Shown piece after piece: positions 25,609-35,453 of a stretch of DNA of 64,000 nucleotides (its first letter is position 1; the number at the start of each line of letters is the position of its first letter). The notes beneath the pieces were generated by a model. It saw only the letters and a program-made list of their open reading frames with translations, did not search any database and was not told where the DNA came from. The stretch is taken from the NCBI GenBank assembly GCA_964478945.1, contig CAYZJV010000008.1, positions 1 through 64,000 on the forward strand. The letters run 5' to 3'. Both the position numbers and the translations under genes were made by a program. The DNA is from CAYZJV01 sp964478945 (GTDB lineage Bacteria > Spirochaetota > Spirochaetia > Sphaerochaetales > Sphaerochaetaceae).

Positions 25609-26892
25609 ATGGGCGAATCTACGACAACATTGGACATACTCAAGGACCTCATACGTATCGATACCCAGAATCCACCTGGAAATGAACATGCCCTTGTGGC
25701 ATACCTGCATGCATGGTGTGAACGCTTGGATTTGGATCATACCGTCTATTCCTATGGGGAGGGGCGGGACAACATCCTCATCAGGATGGGGAAGCCCAAA
25801 GGTCGGAATCTTGTGGTGTTGGGACATATGGATGTAGTGGTCGCCGATCCTGAATCATGGTGCAGTCCTCCCTTCGCCGGTGAGGTGAAGGATGGATATC
25901 TCTACGGTCGTGGCACTTTGGATATGAAGTACTTCATCGCCGCTTCCCTATCGACCATGGAGACCTTGAAGCAATTGGAGTCATTGTTGGACAGACAAGT
26001 GGTGTTTCTCTTCACAGCCGATGAGGAGACCGGAAGTGCTTTCGGATTGCCACGGGTGCTGGAAGAACCGGGGGTTGCCGAACTGCTCGCCGATTCCGTG
26101 GTTCTGAATGAAGGTGGTGGCTTTGCCCTTTTCAAGGATGGTTCATGCCATTACCTGTATGAGACCGGACAGAAATCCGTGGGAAGGCTTAGGGTCTCTG
26201 TTCGTCGTCTTGCCGATTCGAATCCGTATTTCCCATCGATGGAACACGAAAGGATCATGGTTGAAGTCATCGATCGTCTTCAAGGATTGCAAATCGATAC
26301 GTCAATTCCCGATACGGTGGTGTCCTTGAGAAAAGCCTTCATGGACCATTCCTGCGGCGACTCGAAGTTGAATCGACTGATAGACACCATGTCCTCCTCG
26401 ATGGTCACAGCCACCATGGTGGAGGGAGGGTCCCGCAACCTGAAGTTGGCCGATGATGTGAAGGTCCAGATCGATTTCGATTGTCGCTTGCTGCCCAATG
26501 TGGAGAAATCCGAGTTCGAAAAAAAGATCGAAACGGCTTTGTCGGGATTGCCTGTGACGCATGAGCTGCTGAGGTTTTCCCCAGGGTATGAGGCTCGCAT
26601 CGATGATGCACTGGTCGAACTGCTTACCGGTGTGCTGCGCCGACATGAACCGGAGGTTGACAAGTTGTTGCCGTTCATCACCCCTGGATCCAATGATGGC
26701 AAGTACCTTCGTTCCCTGGGTTGCGATGTGGTCGGTTTCGCTCCATTGGCGAAAAACCAAACCTTCACCGATATCATGCCGCTCATACATGGTGTGGATG
26801 AAAGGATATCGCTTGAATCCATCGAATTCTGTGCACTTGTGTTGCGCGATGTGTGCATCGAATACCTTACAGGAGATTCCTATCATGGGTAA
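25609..26892 (+). CDS. M20 family metallopeptidase (first copy)
   Basis: A 427-residue zinc peptidase of the M20/ArgE-DapE-CPG2 group that hydrolyses dipeptides or acylated amino acids. Metal ligands are visible: His and Asp in LGHMDVVV, the bridging Asp in YGRGTLDMKY, the catalytic Glu pair in ADEETGSAFG, an acidic ligand in NEGGG, and the final His in LIHGVDERI. Eleven extra upstream codons run through the hairpin, so the ATG at 25609 is preferred. It overlaps the following M24 gene by 8 nt. Confidence 0.88.
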   Translation: MGESTTTLDILKDLIRIDTQNPPGNEHALVAYLHAWCERLDLDHTVYSYGEGRDNILIRMGKPKGRNLVVLGHMDVVVADPESWCSPPFAGEVKDGYLYGRGTLDMKYFIAASLSTMETLKQLESLLDRQVVFLFTADEETGSAFGLPRVLEEPGVAELLADSVVLNEGGGFALFKDGSCHYLYETGQKSVGRLRVSVRRLADSNPYFPSMEHERIMVEVIDRLQGLQIDTSIPDTVVSLRKAFMDHSCGDSKLNRLIDTMSSSMVTATMVEGGSRNLKLADDVKVQIDFDCRLLPNVEKSEFEKKIETALSGLPVTHELLRFSPGYEARIDDALVELLTGVLRRHEPEVDKLLPFITPGSNDGKYLRSLGCDVVGFAPLAKNQTFTDIMPLIHGVDERISLESIEFCALVLRDVCIEYLTGDSYHG

Positions 26893-28054
26893 TCTGGAAA
26901 AAATTGGCCAGCTGGAGGAACAGTTGCGTATCCATGGAATCGATTCGCTGCTTGTACTTTCGCGTGAAGATTCCGATTCCGTGCTCCCTTTGTTGCTTCC
27001 GGTACATGTGGTGGCTCAAACAGCGATTTGGTTTCGTGCGGACGGTGCACATGTGGTGCTTACCGGAAGCACGGATGCCAACATGTACAGGGAATTCGGC
27101 ATATTCGAAATAATCGTATGTAAGGATGATTTTCAAACGGAACTTGCACGTCTTTTCGAGCGCTTGGATCCCAAATCCCTGGCATTGAACATATCGGAGA
27201 CGGATCATCTGGTCGATGGGCTTACCGTTGGACAATACCAACTGCTGGAGGATGCCGTTGGAGCTGACCGTCTATCGCGTCTGGAGCGTTCTTCCGAACC
27301 CATGGTATCCCATATCAGGAGCATCAAGACCGACTACGAATTGCAATGCATACGTACCGCGGTTGAAAAGACCTGTGCCATCTACGACGAGGTCGTCGAC
27401 AACATCGCTGTGGGCATGAGTGAAACGGAGATCGGAGATCTGTTTGTCGAGGGAATGCGTCGCCACCACGTGGTGAATGCGTTTGGATCTCCGTACAGCT
27501 ATCCCCTGGTGTGTATCGTGAGATGCGGTCTTGCGCATAGGGAACCGAATCCGAACAATGTCCTGAAACCCAATGATATACTTGTTTGTGATTTCAGTGT
27601 AAGTCACAAAGGTTACTGTTCAGATATCGCTCGCAGCTTTTATGTGCTTGGATCGGGAGATGGCGAAGTCCCCCATGATGTGGCACGTGCGTTCGAAACC
27701 ACAGTACAGGCGGTCTCCGCTGTGATTGATGGCATACAGGTGAACATGACCGGTTGTGAAGTCGACGCCCTTGGGAGAGTGATCATCGAAGAAGCCGGCT
27801 ACCCTACGATCCGACATTCGGTGGGACATCAGTTGGGAATGAGGGTGCATGATGGAGGTTTGGTCTTGGGTCCCGCTTCACATCCCTCCTCCAGCGGTAA
27901 GGTGCAGGTGGGACAAGTGTTTGCAATCGAACCCACGGTGATCCAAGATGATCAATTGCCAAGCTTCATAGTTGAGGAGGATATCGTGGTCCACGAGGGA
28001 TCGGTGGAAATTCTCAGTAGGCGGCAACAGTCGTTGTACCTCATACGGAGCTGA
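26885..28054 (+). CDS. M24 family aminopeptidase, Xaa-Pro type (first copy)
   Basis: A 389-residue creatinase/aminopeptidase-P-like enzyme. The C-terminal pita-bread domain has all five metal ligands: the two aspartates in CDFSVSHKGYCSDIARSF, His in HSVGHQLGMRVHDGG, Glu in FAIEPTV and Glu in VEEDIVVHEG. The N-terminal creatinase-like domain is present. Such enzymes remove N-terminal residues ahead of proline. The ATG at 26885 overlaps the end of the M20 gene. The very long open frame upstream overlaps that gene and is not real. Confidence 0.88.
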   Translation: MGNLEKIGQLEEQLRIHGIDSLLVLSREDSDSVLPLLLPVHVVAQTAIWFRADGAHVVLTGSTDANMYREFGIFEIIVCKDDFQTELARLFERLDPKSLALNISETDHLVDGLTVGQYQLLEDAVGADRLSRLERSSEPMVSHIRSIKTDYELQCIRTAVEKTCAIYDEVVDNIAVGMSETEIGDLFVEGMRRHHVVNAFGSPYSYPLVCIVRCGLAHREPNPNNVLKPNDILVCDFSVSHKGYCSDIARSFYVLGSGDGEVPHDVARAFETTVQAVSAVIDGIQVNMTGCEVDALGRVIIEEAGYPTIRHSVGHQLGMRVHDGGLVLGPASHPSSSGKVQVGQVFAIEPTVIQDDQLPSFIVEEDIVVHEGSVEILSRRQQSLYLIRS

Positions 28055-28058
28055 GCCG

Positions 28059-29306
28059 ATGAAGTATTCTGAAGCCGAGATGCTCGATCTGTTCACTTCC
28101 ATGGTCAAGATCGATACCACCAATCCCGGAAGGGATGAACGTCCTTTGGTTGATTTCATCGGTTCCATTCTGGACTCCCATGGGATTGGGTATGAAGTGG
28201 TCGAACCAATGCCCGGTAGGGCGAATATTGTCGCAAGAATCGGGGCTTCTGCAGGACGTCCTGTCGCTTTGATAAGTCATCTCGATGTGGTTGGGTGTGA
28301 GCACCAAAAATGGACCCATCCTCCATTCTCGGCCACCGAGGCGGATGGTTTGATTTATGGCAGGGGTACCTTGGATACCAAATACCTCACCGCGATGCAG
28401 CTGATCGCTTTTTTGGAATGTGCCGATCTCGATTTGCCTTTTCCCCTGTACTTTATCGCCACAGCCGATGAGGAACAAGGAAGCACCCATGGCATGCCAC
28501 GAGTGGTCGAGGCATTCGGGGAGGAATTGAAATATGCTCGGACAATCAATGAAGGTGGTGGCTTCTTCATTCAAAATGGAGGTGAGGCATACTATCTGTG
28601 CACCGTGGGAGAGAAGGGGCGTTGTGATGTCTCTGTTGCCATAGAAGGAGCAAGCGGTCCTGCTTCGTTCAAAACCGAAGGGAAAGCGGTGGATATGTTC
28701 TCCGCACTCGTCAAGCGTATGGCCGAGTACGAGTTTCCGATGGTAAAGACCCGTACCTTCCGAAGATTCGATGAGGTGGTGGGGAACCTGTTCGACAATC
28801 GCTTCTTGGAGAAATTCGCCTGGTACAACAGTCATGATGCCTTCATCCTCAAGGAGTATGGCATAGGGAAGCAAGTAAACGTGCTGCCCCATTCCATACG
28901 ATTCGATTTCTCACTGCAACTGTTGCCTGGGAGGTCTTTCGAGGATGCGGTTGGAATATTGGACGGGATCTTTGCTGATATGGAAAATGTTTCGTACACC
29001 ATAAAGGAGTTTCTTCCCGGTTTCGAAAGCAGTTGTGATAGTGATTTCTATCGTACCATGGAGACGCTCGCAAGAGAGTACTACCATTGTGAGGCTCTGG
29101 TGCCAGTGTATGCGCTGGGGAGGACGGATGGTAGGTTCCTGGGACCTTTGCCGGCCGATGTGTATGGGTTTTCACCTGTGACGAAGACAATTCCCTTTGA
29201 AAAGGTGCTCACTCTGGTACATCAGGTCGACGAACATATTGATCGTGACTCGGTACCGACGGGTGTTCGTTTTTTGATAGAACTGATCAAAAGATCGGGG
29301 AGCTGA
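28059..29306 (+). CDS. M20 family metallopeptidase (second copy)
   Basis: A 415-residue paralogue of the M20 enzyme at 25609-26892, with the same metal-site layout: SHLDVVG, YGRGTLDTKY, ADEEQGSTHG, NEGGG and LVHQVDEHI. The rest has drifted enough that a different dipeptide or acyl-amino acid preference is likely. It starts at an ATG after a GGAG site that overlaps the end of the M24 gene region. It lies 4 nt upstream of the second M24 gene, repeating the M20-M24 order. Confidence 0.87.
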   Translation: MKYSEAEMLDLFTSMVKIDTTNPGRDERPLVDFIGSILDSHGIGYEVVEPMPGRANIVARIGASAGRPVALISHLDVVGCEHQKWTHPPFSATEADGLIYGRGTLDTKYLTAMQLIAFLECADLDLPFPLYFIATADEEQGSTHGMPRVVEAFGEELKYARTINEGGGFFIQNGGEAYYLCTVGEKGRCDVSVAIEGASGPASFKTEGKAVDMFSALVKRMAEYEFPMVKTRTFRRFDEVVGNLFDNRFLEKFAWYNSHDAFILKEYGIGKQVNVLPHSIRFDFSLQLLPGRSFEDAVGILDGIFADMENVSYTIKEFLPGFESSCDSDFYRTMETLAREYYHCEALVPVYALGRTDGRFLGPLPADVYGFSPVTKTIPFEKVLTLVHQVDEHIDRDSVPTGVRFLIELIKRSGS

Positions 29307-29310
29307 ATAA

Positions 29311-30486
29311 ATGGGTAGTCCACATGTATTGAATAGGGAAAAATTGGATCAAGCCAAGCAGTATCTGGTTCAAGAGGGTATCGATTGTTGGCTCATCAAG
29401 ACCAGGGAGGGAAGCGACCCCTGCATGCCTCTGATATTTGGCCTGGGTATCGTGGGGGATGCGCTGCTTGTCGTCACACAGAGGGAAACCCTTGCGATCA
29501 CAAGTGTGATCGATGCGCAGGATGTTCGCGAGAGCGGATTGTTCGATGAGGTGATCACCTACTCGCCATCCGGGTTCGAAGAAATGGTCGGAATGGTAAT
29601 CGGGAGGATCGATCCAAAGAGGATCGCGATCAACTGTTCCAAGGAGAACCACCTTTCCGATGGTTTGACCGTAGGTAGCTACCGCGCCTTGAAAAGAATG
29701 CTTGGTCCCTATGCCGAAAGATTGGAATCCAGTGAATCATTTTTGCAGCGGTTGCGAAGCATCAAGTCACTGCAAGAAATTGCCTATATACAAAAGGCCA
29801 TCGACATCACGTTGGAGATTTATGATGAGGTGTTCGCCAAGGTGAAAAAAGGGATGACTGAAATCGAGATCGGGCAACTGTTCGTTGACGGTATGGTCAA
29901 GAGGAACGTGGTGAATGGGATAAGCCGGAAGTTGACACCCCCGATCGTAATGAACCACAATATCGCTCACAGACCTCCAGGAGATTCGGTGCTGAAGGAG
30001 GGGGATTACCTGATTTTCGACTTTTCGGTCGACTATATGGGGTACTGTTCCGATATCGCCAGAACCTGTTATGTGCTGCGTGAAGGTGAAACCGAAGCTT
30101 CCGCGCCGATGCGCAGGGCGTTCGAGACGATTTATGAAGCGATCGACAGGGCTGTGGCGGCACTTGTTCCCGGTGCGATCGGCAAGGATGTGGACCATGC
30201 GGCCCGACAGCACATACTGGATGCGGGGTATCAGGAAATATTCCATGCGGTGGGACATCAGGTCGGTAGGGATGTGCATGATGGAGGTACGTTGTTGGGA
30301 CCGGTGAAGGATCGTTATCGAAAGGCTGCATTGGGAACGATTGAAGAGGGAATGGTGTTTGCCATAGAACCTACGATACTGTATGAGGAGGGTCCTGCGA
30401 TCATTTCCGAGGAGAACGTTCTGGTCACTTCCGATGGCGCCAGATTTCTCAGTAAACGACAAGAGTCGCTTGTTTTGATACATTGA
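29311..30486 (+). CDS. M24 family aminopeptidase, Xaa-Pro type (second copy)
   Basis: A 391-residue paralogue of the M24 enzyme at 26885-28054. Ligands are DFSVDYMGYCSDIART (two Asp), HAVGHQVGRDVHDGG (His), FAIEPTI (Glu) and SEENVLVT (Glu). Segments such as IYDEV and GYCSDIAR are shared nearly word for word with the first copy. GGAG inside the end of the previous gene serves as ribosome site. It is followed after 14 nt by the permease genes of the importer. Confidence 0.88.
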   Translation: MGSPHVLNREKLDQAKQYLVQEGIDCWLIKTREGSDPCMPLIFGLGIVGDALLVVTQRETLAITSVIDAQDVRESGLFDEVITYSPSGFEEMVGMVIGRIDPKRIAINCSKENHLSDGLTVGSYRALKRMLGPYAERLESSESFLQRLRSIKSLQEIAYIQKAIDITLEIYDEVFAKVKKGMTEIEIGQLFVDGMVKRNVVNGISRKLTPPIVMNHNIAHRPPGDSVLKEGDYLIFDFSVDYMGYCSDIARTCYVLREGETEASAPMRRAFETIYEAIDRAVAALVPGAIGKDVDHAARQHILDAGYQEIFHAVGHQVGRDVHDGGTLLGPVKDRYRKAALGTIEEGMVFAIEPTILYEEGPAIISEENVLVTSDGARFLSKRQESLVLIH

Positions 30487-30500
30487 TGGAGTAATATGCG

Positions 30501-31460
30501 ATGTTGAAGTATATCTACAAACGTTTGTTGGTCTCGATACCTGTGATCATAGGCATTACCATCCTGTCCTTTCTGATCATGAAACTGGCCCCCGGTGATC
30601 CGTTGGCGAATTTCATCAATCCTTCCATCAGCATGGAGGATTTGGAGAAGTCGCGTCAGGCTTTGGGACTGAATGATCCTGTCCATATCCAATATTTCAA
30701 ATGGATTGGAGAAGTGCTGAAAGGAAATTTCGGTTATACCTACAGTGGCAACCATTCCATCAGTGGACTTATCATGGAAAGGTTGCCGAATACCGTGATC
30801 CTCACCATGTCGGCCTTCGTGCTGAGTTTTGTTGTCGGGATTCCGGTTGGCGTGATGGGTGCGGTGAAGAAGAACACCAGGGTCGATTATGGACTGACGC
30901 TATTCTCCCTATTCGGAGTAGCCATTCCTTCGTTCTTCTTTGGGCTTTTGGTGATCTACGTCTTCTCCTTGATCCTGGGAATATTCCCTTCCGGAGGAAT
31001 GGTGAATATTCGGGCCGGGTATACCGGGTTTGCCTATTTCACCGACGTGATCCATCATCTGGTGCTTCCTGCGATCGTGCTGTCGTTGGGCAATATCGCA
31101 TCCGTATCCAGATTCACCCGCTCGAATATGGTCGATGTGTTGAAGGAGGATTATATCAGGACAGCGAAAGCCAAGGGGCTGAAGCATAAGGCCATCGTGT
31201 ACAAGCATGCCTTGCGCAACGCATTGATTCCCGTGGTCACCATTTTCGGATTGTCGATTCCCTTTTTGTTCAGTGGGGCCTACATCACCGAGAGTATCTT
31301 CAACTGGCCGGGAATGGGGCAATTGGGTATCCGTGCGATACAGGACCGCGAGTACGGTATCATCATGGCGTTGAATTTGATCACCGCCACATTGGTCCTT
31401 ATGGGTAATCTGATCTCCGATATCCTCTATGCGATCGTCGATCCTAGGATTCGGCACTAA
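30501..31460 (+). CDS. Peptide ABC transporter permease, DppB/OppB type
   Basis: A 319-residue inner-membrane permease with about six helices. The start LKYIYKRLLVSIPVIIGITILSF and the EAA-loop region (DYIRTAKAKGLKHKAIVYKHALRNALIPVV) that docks the ATPase are diagnostic of the DppB family. It pairs with the DppC-type gene 13 nt downstream, and with the binding protein encoded upstream of the peptidases. Confidence 0.93.
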   Translation: MLKYIYKRLLVSIPVIIGITILSFLIMKLAPGDPLANFINPSISMEDLEKSRQALGLNDPVHIQYFKWIGEVLKGNFGYTYSGNHSISGLIMERLPNTVILTMSAFVLSFVVGIPVGVMGAVKKNTRVDYGLTLFSLFGVAIPSFFFGLLVIYVFSLILGIFPSGGMVNIRAGYTGFAYFTDVIHHLVLPAIVLSLGNIASVSRFTRSNMVDVLKEDYIRTAKAKGLKHKAIVYKHALRNALIPVVTIFGLSIPFLFSGAYITESIFNWPGMGQLGIRAIQDREYGIIMALNLITATLVLMGNLISDILYAIVDPRIRH

Positions 31461-31473
31461 GAAGGGTTTGGTC

Positions 31474-32346
31474 ATGTTGGTAAAGAAAAATAGCTTTTAC
31501 GATTATGCTTACCGTCGTTTCAGAAGGAACAAACTCGCTATCATAGGGACGGCCCTCACGATAATATTCCTGTTTATGGCGCTTTTCGCACCGATTCTGG
31601 CTCCGTACGGACCGTCGGAATTCTTCTTTGTCGAGGGACAGAACGTCTACAACAAGTATGCATCCCCGTCGATCGAGCATCTGTTGGGAACCGATTCCCT
31701 TGGTCGCGATGTGTTTTCCCGGTTGTTGTATGGGGCTAGGGTGACCATGATGGTTGCTCTGCTTTCGGTCATCATCTCAACAGTGATTGGCACGTTCATA
31801 GGGTTGGTGAGCGGATACTATGGAAAATTCGTTGATGCGGTATTCATGCGTATCGTCGATATCGTGATATCGTTTCCGGTATTGTTCCTTTTGATCTCGA
31901 TTTCCACCATCATGGAACCTTCTATATGGATTGTGATATTCGCCATTGGGTTCGTGAGCTGGACGAAGACGGCAAGGCTGGTGAGAGGCGAGGTGCTCAG
32001 GGTGAAGGAGCTCGATTACATCTCTGCGGCGAATGCGAGTGGATCCTCTTCGCTGAAGATCATATTCAAACACATTTTGCCCAACATTCTGGCACCCATC
32101 ATGGTGCAGGTGACGATCGGGACCGCACAAGCCATTCTTATGGAGGCGTCCCTGAGCTTCCTTGGAGTGGGGGTCCAACAACCGACGCCCAGTTGGGGAA
32201 ACATGTTGATGGATGCCCAGAAGCTTCTTGTATTGCGGGATATGCCATGGGTGTGGATACCTCCCGGCATGGTGACACTCCTGTTGGTGCTGGCGATCTA
32301 TTTCGTCGGTGATGGTCTCAGAGATGCCTTCGACCCGAAGCAGTGA
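31474..32346 (+). CDS. Peptide ABC transporter permease, DppC/OppC type
   Basis: A 290-residue permease with the N-terminal OppC-N helix (FRRNKLAIIGTALTIIFLF), the HLLGTDSLGRDVFSRLLYG signature and the EAA loop (DYISAANASGSSSLKIIFKHILPN). The in-frame extension upstream overlaps the DppB-type gene and is not expected to be translated. Together the two permeases form the translocation pore. Confidence 0.93.
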   Translation: MLVKKNSFYDYAYRRFRRNKLAIIGTALTIIFLFMALFAPILAPYGPSEFFFVEGQNVYNKYASPSIEHLLGTDSLGRDVFSRLLYGARVTMMVALLSVIISTVIGTFIGLVSGYYGKFVDAVFMRIVDIVISFPVLFLLISISTIMEPSIWIVIFAIGFVSWTKTARLVRGEVLRVKELDYISAANASGSSSLKIIFKHILPNILAPIMVQVTIGTAQAILMEASLSFLGVGVQQPTPSWGNMLMDAQKLLVLRDMPWVWIPPGMVTLLLVLAIYFVGDGLRDAFDPKQ

Positions 32347-32365
32347 TCCACAGGAGAATCCAGTT

Positions 32366-33349
32366 ATGAAGACAGTATTGGAAGTGAAGGATCTGAGTGT
32401 TCGTTTCAAGACTGAAGAGGGTTCATTCCATGCCATTGAAAAGGTGAGTTTCGACGTACAGGAACAAAAGACCCTCGCAATAGTCGGAGAATCGGGAAGT
32501 GGGAAGAGTGTGACTTCCCTGGCGATCATGCAATTGATCGCAGAGAATGGAAGCATCACTGGAGGAGAGATCTTCATCGATGGAGAGGATATCCTGAAGA
32601 TGCCTCGCAAACAGGTGCAACATTCGATTCTTGGAAAAAAGATCTCCATGATCTTTCAGGAGCCCATGACCGCTTTGAACCCGATTTTGAAAATTGGTGA
32701 CCAGATCATGGAGAGTATTCTTGAACACCAGAAGATGGATAAGAGCGAAGCTCGCAGGATCGCTCTCCAAACCCTCAAGCAAGTGGGGATCCCCTCGCCC
32801 GAACAACGGTTCAAACAATACCCCCATGAATTGAGTGGCGGTATGCGGCAGAGGGTCATGATCGCGATGGGACTGGTCACCAAACCAAAGATCATGATCG
32901 CCGATGAGCCCACCACCGCACTTGATGTGACGATCGAGGCCCAGATACTGAATCTGCTCGAAGAGTTGAAGTCGACCTACAGGACTTCGATCCTGTTCGT
33001 CACGCATGACCTGAACATCGTGGCCGACATCGCCGACGATGTGATCGTGATGTACTGTGGACAGATTGTGGAGAAGGGTCCGGTGGTCGATATCTTCGAA
33101 TCTCCGAAACATCCCTACACAAAAGGTCTGTTGGCAACCATGCCGTCCCTGGAAATGGATGAGAAGATACTCCCCACCATACCTGGGTCGGTACCGAACA
33201 TCACCAGAAGGCCTTCCGGTTGTTATTTCCATCCTCGATGTGCCTCGGCAATGCCCAAATGTGCCGAACAGGCACCTGGGGAGACTCTGGTCGGAAATCA
33301 AAGGGTAAGGTGTTTCCTGTATGAAGATGGAGAGGAAAACAATGGGTAA
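32366..33349 (+). CDS. Peptide ABC transporter ATPase, DppD/OppD type
   Basis: A 327-residue ATPase. Walker A is GESGSGKS, the Q-loop is in MIFQEPMTALNP, the signature is LSGGMRQRVMIAM, and Walker B is IMIADEPTTALDV followed by the H-loop histidine in LFVTHDL. The C-terminal oligopeptide extension with cysteines (HPRCASAMPKC...RC) is typical of OppD proteins, some of which carry an iron-sulfur cluster there. AGGAGA precedes the ATG at 32366. It overlaps the partner ATPase by 8 nt. Confidence 0.94.
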   Translation: MKTVLEVKDLSVRFKTEEGSFHAIEKVSFDVQEQKTLAIVGESGSGKSVTSLAIMQLIAENGSITGGEIFIDGEDILKMPRKQVQHSILGKKISMIFQEPMTALNPILKIGDQIMESILEHQKMDKSEARRIALQTLKQVGIPSPEQRFKQYPHELSGGMRQRVMIAMGLVTKPKIMIADEPTTALDVTIEAQILNLLEELKSTYRTSILFVTHDLNIVADIADDVIVMYCGQIVEKGPVVDIFESPKHPYTKGLLATMPSLEMDEKILPTIPGSVPNITRRPSGCYFHPRCASAMPKCAEQAPGETLVGNQRVRCFLYEDGEENNG

Positions 33350-34346
33350 CGAACCTTTATTGAAAGTTGAACATCTGGATAAGTACTTCTTGCTTCAGAA
33401 AGCCTTGCGAAAGAAGCACACGGTGTATCTCAAGGCGGTGAACGATGTCTCCTTTTCAGTCCGGGAAGGGGAAACATTGGGTATCGTTGGCGAATCGGGA
33501 TGTGGAAAGAGTACTCTTGGAAGAACTTTGATGCGCTTGTATGAACCCACTTCGGGTGTGGTGTGGTTCGATGGAAGAAATCTTGCTGAATTGAAGACCA
33601 ACGAGTTGCGGGTGTTGAGGGAGAACATGCAGTACATCTTCCAAGACCCCTATAGTTCCATGAATCCGAAGATGACCATCCGAGATATCGTATCGGAACC
33701 TTTGGACAATTTCAGGAAAGGAATGACTGCCAAGGAAAAGGAGGATCGGGTTGCCGAGCTCCTGGATTTGGTGGGATTGTCCAGGGAGGCGATGAATCGC
33801 TATCCCCACGAATTCAGTGGTGGACAACGGCAACGTATTGTGATAGCCCGAGGAATTGCCTTGAATCCAAAACTGTTGATTTGCGATGAGTCGGTATCGG
33901 CCTTGGATGTGTCCGTACAAGCCCAGATCATCAATCTGTTGCAGGAGTTGAAACAGAAATTGTCACTCACCTACCTGTTCATTTCACACGATCTCAGGGT
34001 GGTGAAATTTATCAGCGACAAGATCATGGTCCTCTATCTTGGCGAGATCATGGAGGTCGCCTCCTCGGCAACCCTATTCGCAGATCCCAGACATCCCTAC
34101 ACCAAGTCGCTGATCAGGTCGATCAGTGTCGGAGACCCTCGGATCAGAAATCCAAGACAAATTCTTGAAGGGGAAATTCCGAACCCGATGCATGCTCCCA
34201 AGGGATGTCCATTCTCCACCCGTTGTCCTATTGCGGTCAATCGATGTTCCGAGGAAAAACCTCCCATGGTTCAGGTGGACGACCATCATATCGCTCGATG
34301 TTTCTTTGTGGAAGGTTCCAAAGTGTCGGAAGACACATCCAAATAG
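33342..34346 (+). CDS. Peptide ABC transporter ATPase, DppF/OppF type
   Basis: A 334-residue second ATPase of the importer with Walker A GESGCGKS, signature FSGGQRQRIVIAR, Walker B LLICDESVSALDV and LFISHDL. The C-terminal extension (CPFSTRCPIAVNRC) again carries conserved cysteines. The ATG at 33342 has a GAGAGG site and overlaps the previous stop, giving stoichiometric translation of the heterodimer. It closes the transporter block before ridA. Confidence 0.94.
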   Translation: MGNEPLLKVEHLDKYFLLQKALRKKHTVYLKAVNDVSFSVREGETLGIVGESGCGKSTLGRTLMRLYEPTSGVVWFDGRNLAELKTNELRVLRENMQYIFQDPYSSMNPKMTIRDIVSEPLDNFRKGMTAKEKEDRVAELLDLVGLSREAMNRYPHEFSGGQRQRIVIARGIALNPKLLICDESVSALDVSVQAQIINLLQELKQKLSLTYLFISHDLRVVKFISDKIMVLYLGEIMEVASSATLFADPRHPYTKSLIRSISVGDPRIRNPRQILEGEIPNPMHAPKGCPFSTRCPIAVNRCSEEKPPMVQVDDHHIARCFFVEGSKVSEDTSK

Positions 34347-34384
34347 TACGAATGGAAAAATATTGCATAGGAGAGGTAGAGAAG

Positions 34385-34765
34385 ATGAAGAAGACCATAG
34401 CAACCACCAAAGCCCCGGCGGCTGTAGGACCGTATGCCCAGGCGTATCTGGCGAATGACACCCTATATGTTTCGGGACAGATCCCATTTGTTCCCGAGAC
34501 CATGGAATTGGTGAGTACCGATGTGGCGAAGCAGGCCACCCAATCGTTGAAGAATATTGCGGCGATTGTCGAAGAAGCAGGATTCGCACTTACCGATATC
34601 GTAAAATGCCAAGTGTTTCTCAAGGATATGAACGATTTCGCAAAAGTGAATGCAGCCTACGCCGAATTCTTCGGTACGCATACTCCTGCACGCGTGGCGG
34701 TTGAAGTCGCTCGTCTACCGAAGGATGTGGATGTTGAGATCGATGCCATCTGTGTGAAAGACTGA
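34385..34765 (+). CDS. ridA: RidA family reactive-intermediate deaminase
   Basis: A 126-residue protein of the RidA/YjgF/UK114 family that hydrolyses enamine/imine intermediates such as 2-aminoacrylate. Family features are the N-terminal KAPAAVGPYAQA, LYVSGQIP and the carboxylate-binding arginine in PARVAVEVARLP. A glutamate follows in DVEIDAI. It sits between an importer and PLP enzymes, and PLP lyases of the PatB type generate precisely the intermediates RidA removes. The ATG at 34385 has a GGAGAGG site. Confidence 0.93.
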   Translation: MKKTIATTKAPAAVGPYAQAYLANDTLYVSGQIPFVPETMELVSTDVAKQATQSLKNIAAIVEEAGFALTDIVKCQVFLKDMNDFAKVNAAYAEFFGTHTPARVAVEVARLPKDVDVEIDAICVKD

Positions 34766-34783
34766 GATGCGGGAGGGCCGGTG

Positions 34784-35452
34784 ATGGAAACTCGTGAAGA
34801 ATTGCGCAGATATTTTCCGATAGCCGATTATATCGCGGCGATAAACGGAAAGAATTGCGAGGTGCTTATCCACGACCTGAGTGATCTGAACCACTCGATA
34901 TGCCATATTGTGAATGGACATATCACCAATCGATCGGTGGGAGGTTCCATCACCAATTATGCCCTTGAACTGTTGCAGAAGAAAGAATACTTGGACAAGG
35001 ACAGCGTGACGAACTATACGGGAACAACCCGGGACGGGAAACGGATACTCCGTTCCTCCACCTATTTCATCAAGGATGATGGTGGGGAGGTCTTGGGTCT
35101 CCTGTGTGTCAATTTCGATATCACGGACCTGTTGAGAACCCAGGAGGTCGTTTCCGATCTCTTGATCCTCAATTCATTGAAACGGTCCGAATCCGATGGA
35201 GTCGACAAGGGGGCCGAACGGTTCGACGGTTCGGTCGACGATATCGTACAGGAGATCATCGATACGGTCATTATCGAATCGGGACTCAAGTTGGTGGAAT
35301 CGACCATTGCTGAAAAACGGATATTGATCGGAAAGATGGAGGCCAAGGGAGTCTTCAAGTTCAAGGGTGCGGTCACCAAGGTCGCCAATGTGCTCGGAGT
35401 CTCCTCCCAAACCATCTACCGCTACCTCCAAGCCATGAATAGGGAGGCGTAG
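34784..35452 (+). CDS. YheO-like transcriptional regulator (PAS-like plus HTH)
   Basis: A 222-residue regulator. The N-terminal PAS_6/YheO domain shows the typical NCEVLIHDLSDLNHSICHI and the YFIKDDGGEVLGLLCVNFDI strands. The C-terminal half has a segment like the YheO HTH, ending VTKVANVLGVSSQTIYRYL. YheO-type regulators often sit next to amino-acid catabolic genes and RidA. It most likely controls the peptide-use island. A GTG one codon upstream is an alternative start; GGGAGGG suits either. Confidence 0.85.
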   Translation: METREELRRYFPIADYIAAINGKNCEVLIHDLSDLNHSICHIVNGHITNRSVGGSITNYALELLQKKEYLDKDSVTNYTGTTRDGKRILRSSTYFIKDDGGEVLGLLCVNFDITDLLRTQEVVSDLLILNSLKRSESDGVDKGAERFDGSVDDIVQEIIDTVIIESGLKLVESTIAEKRILIGKMEAKGVFKFKGAVTKVANVLGVSSQTIYRYLQAMNREA

Positions 35453-35453
35453 T

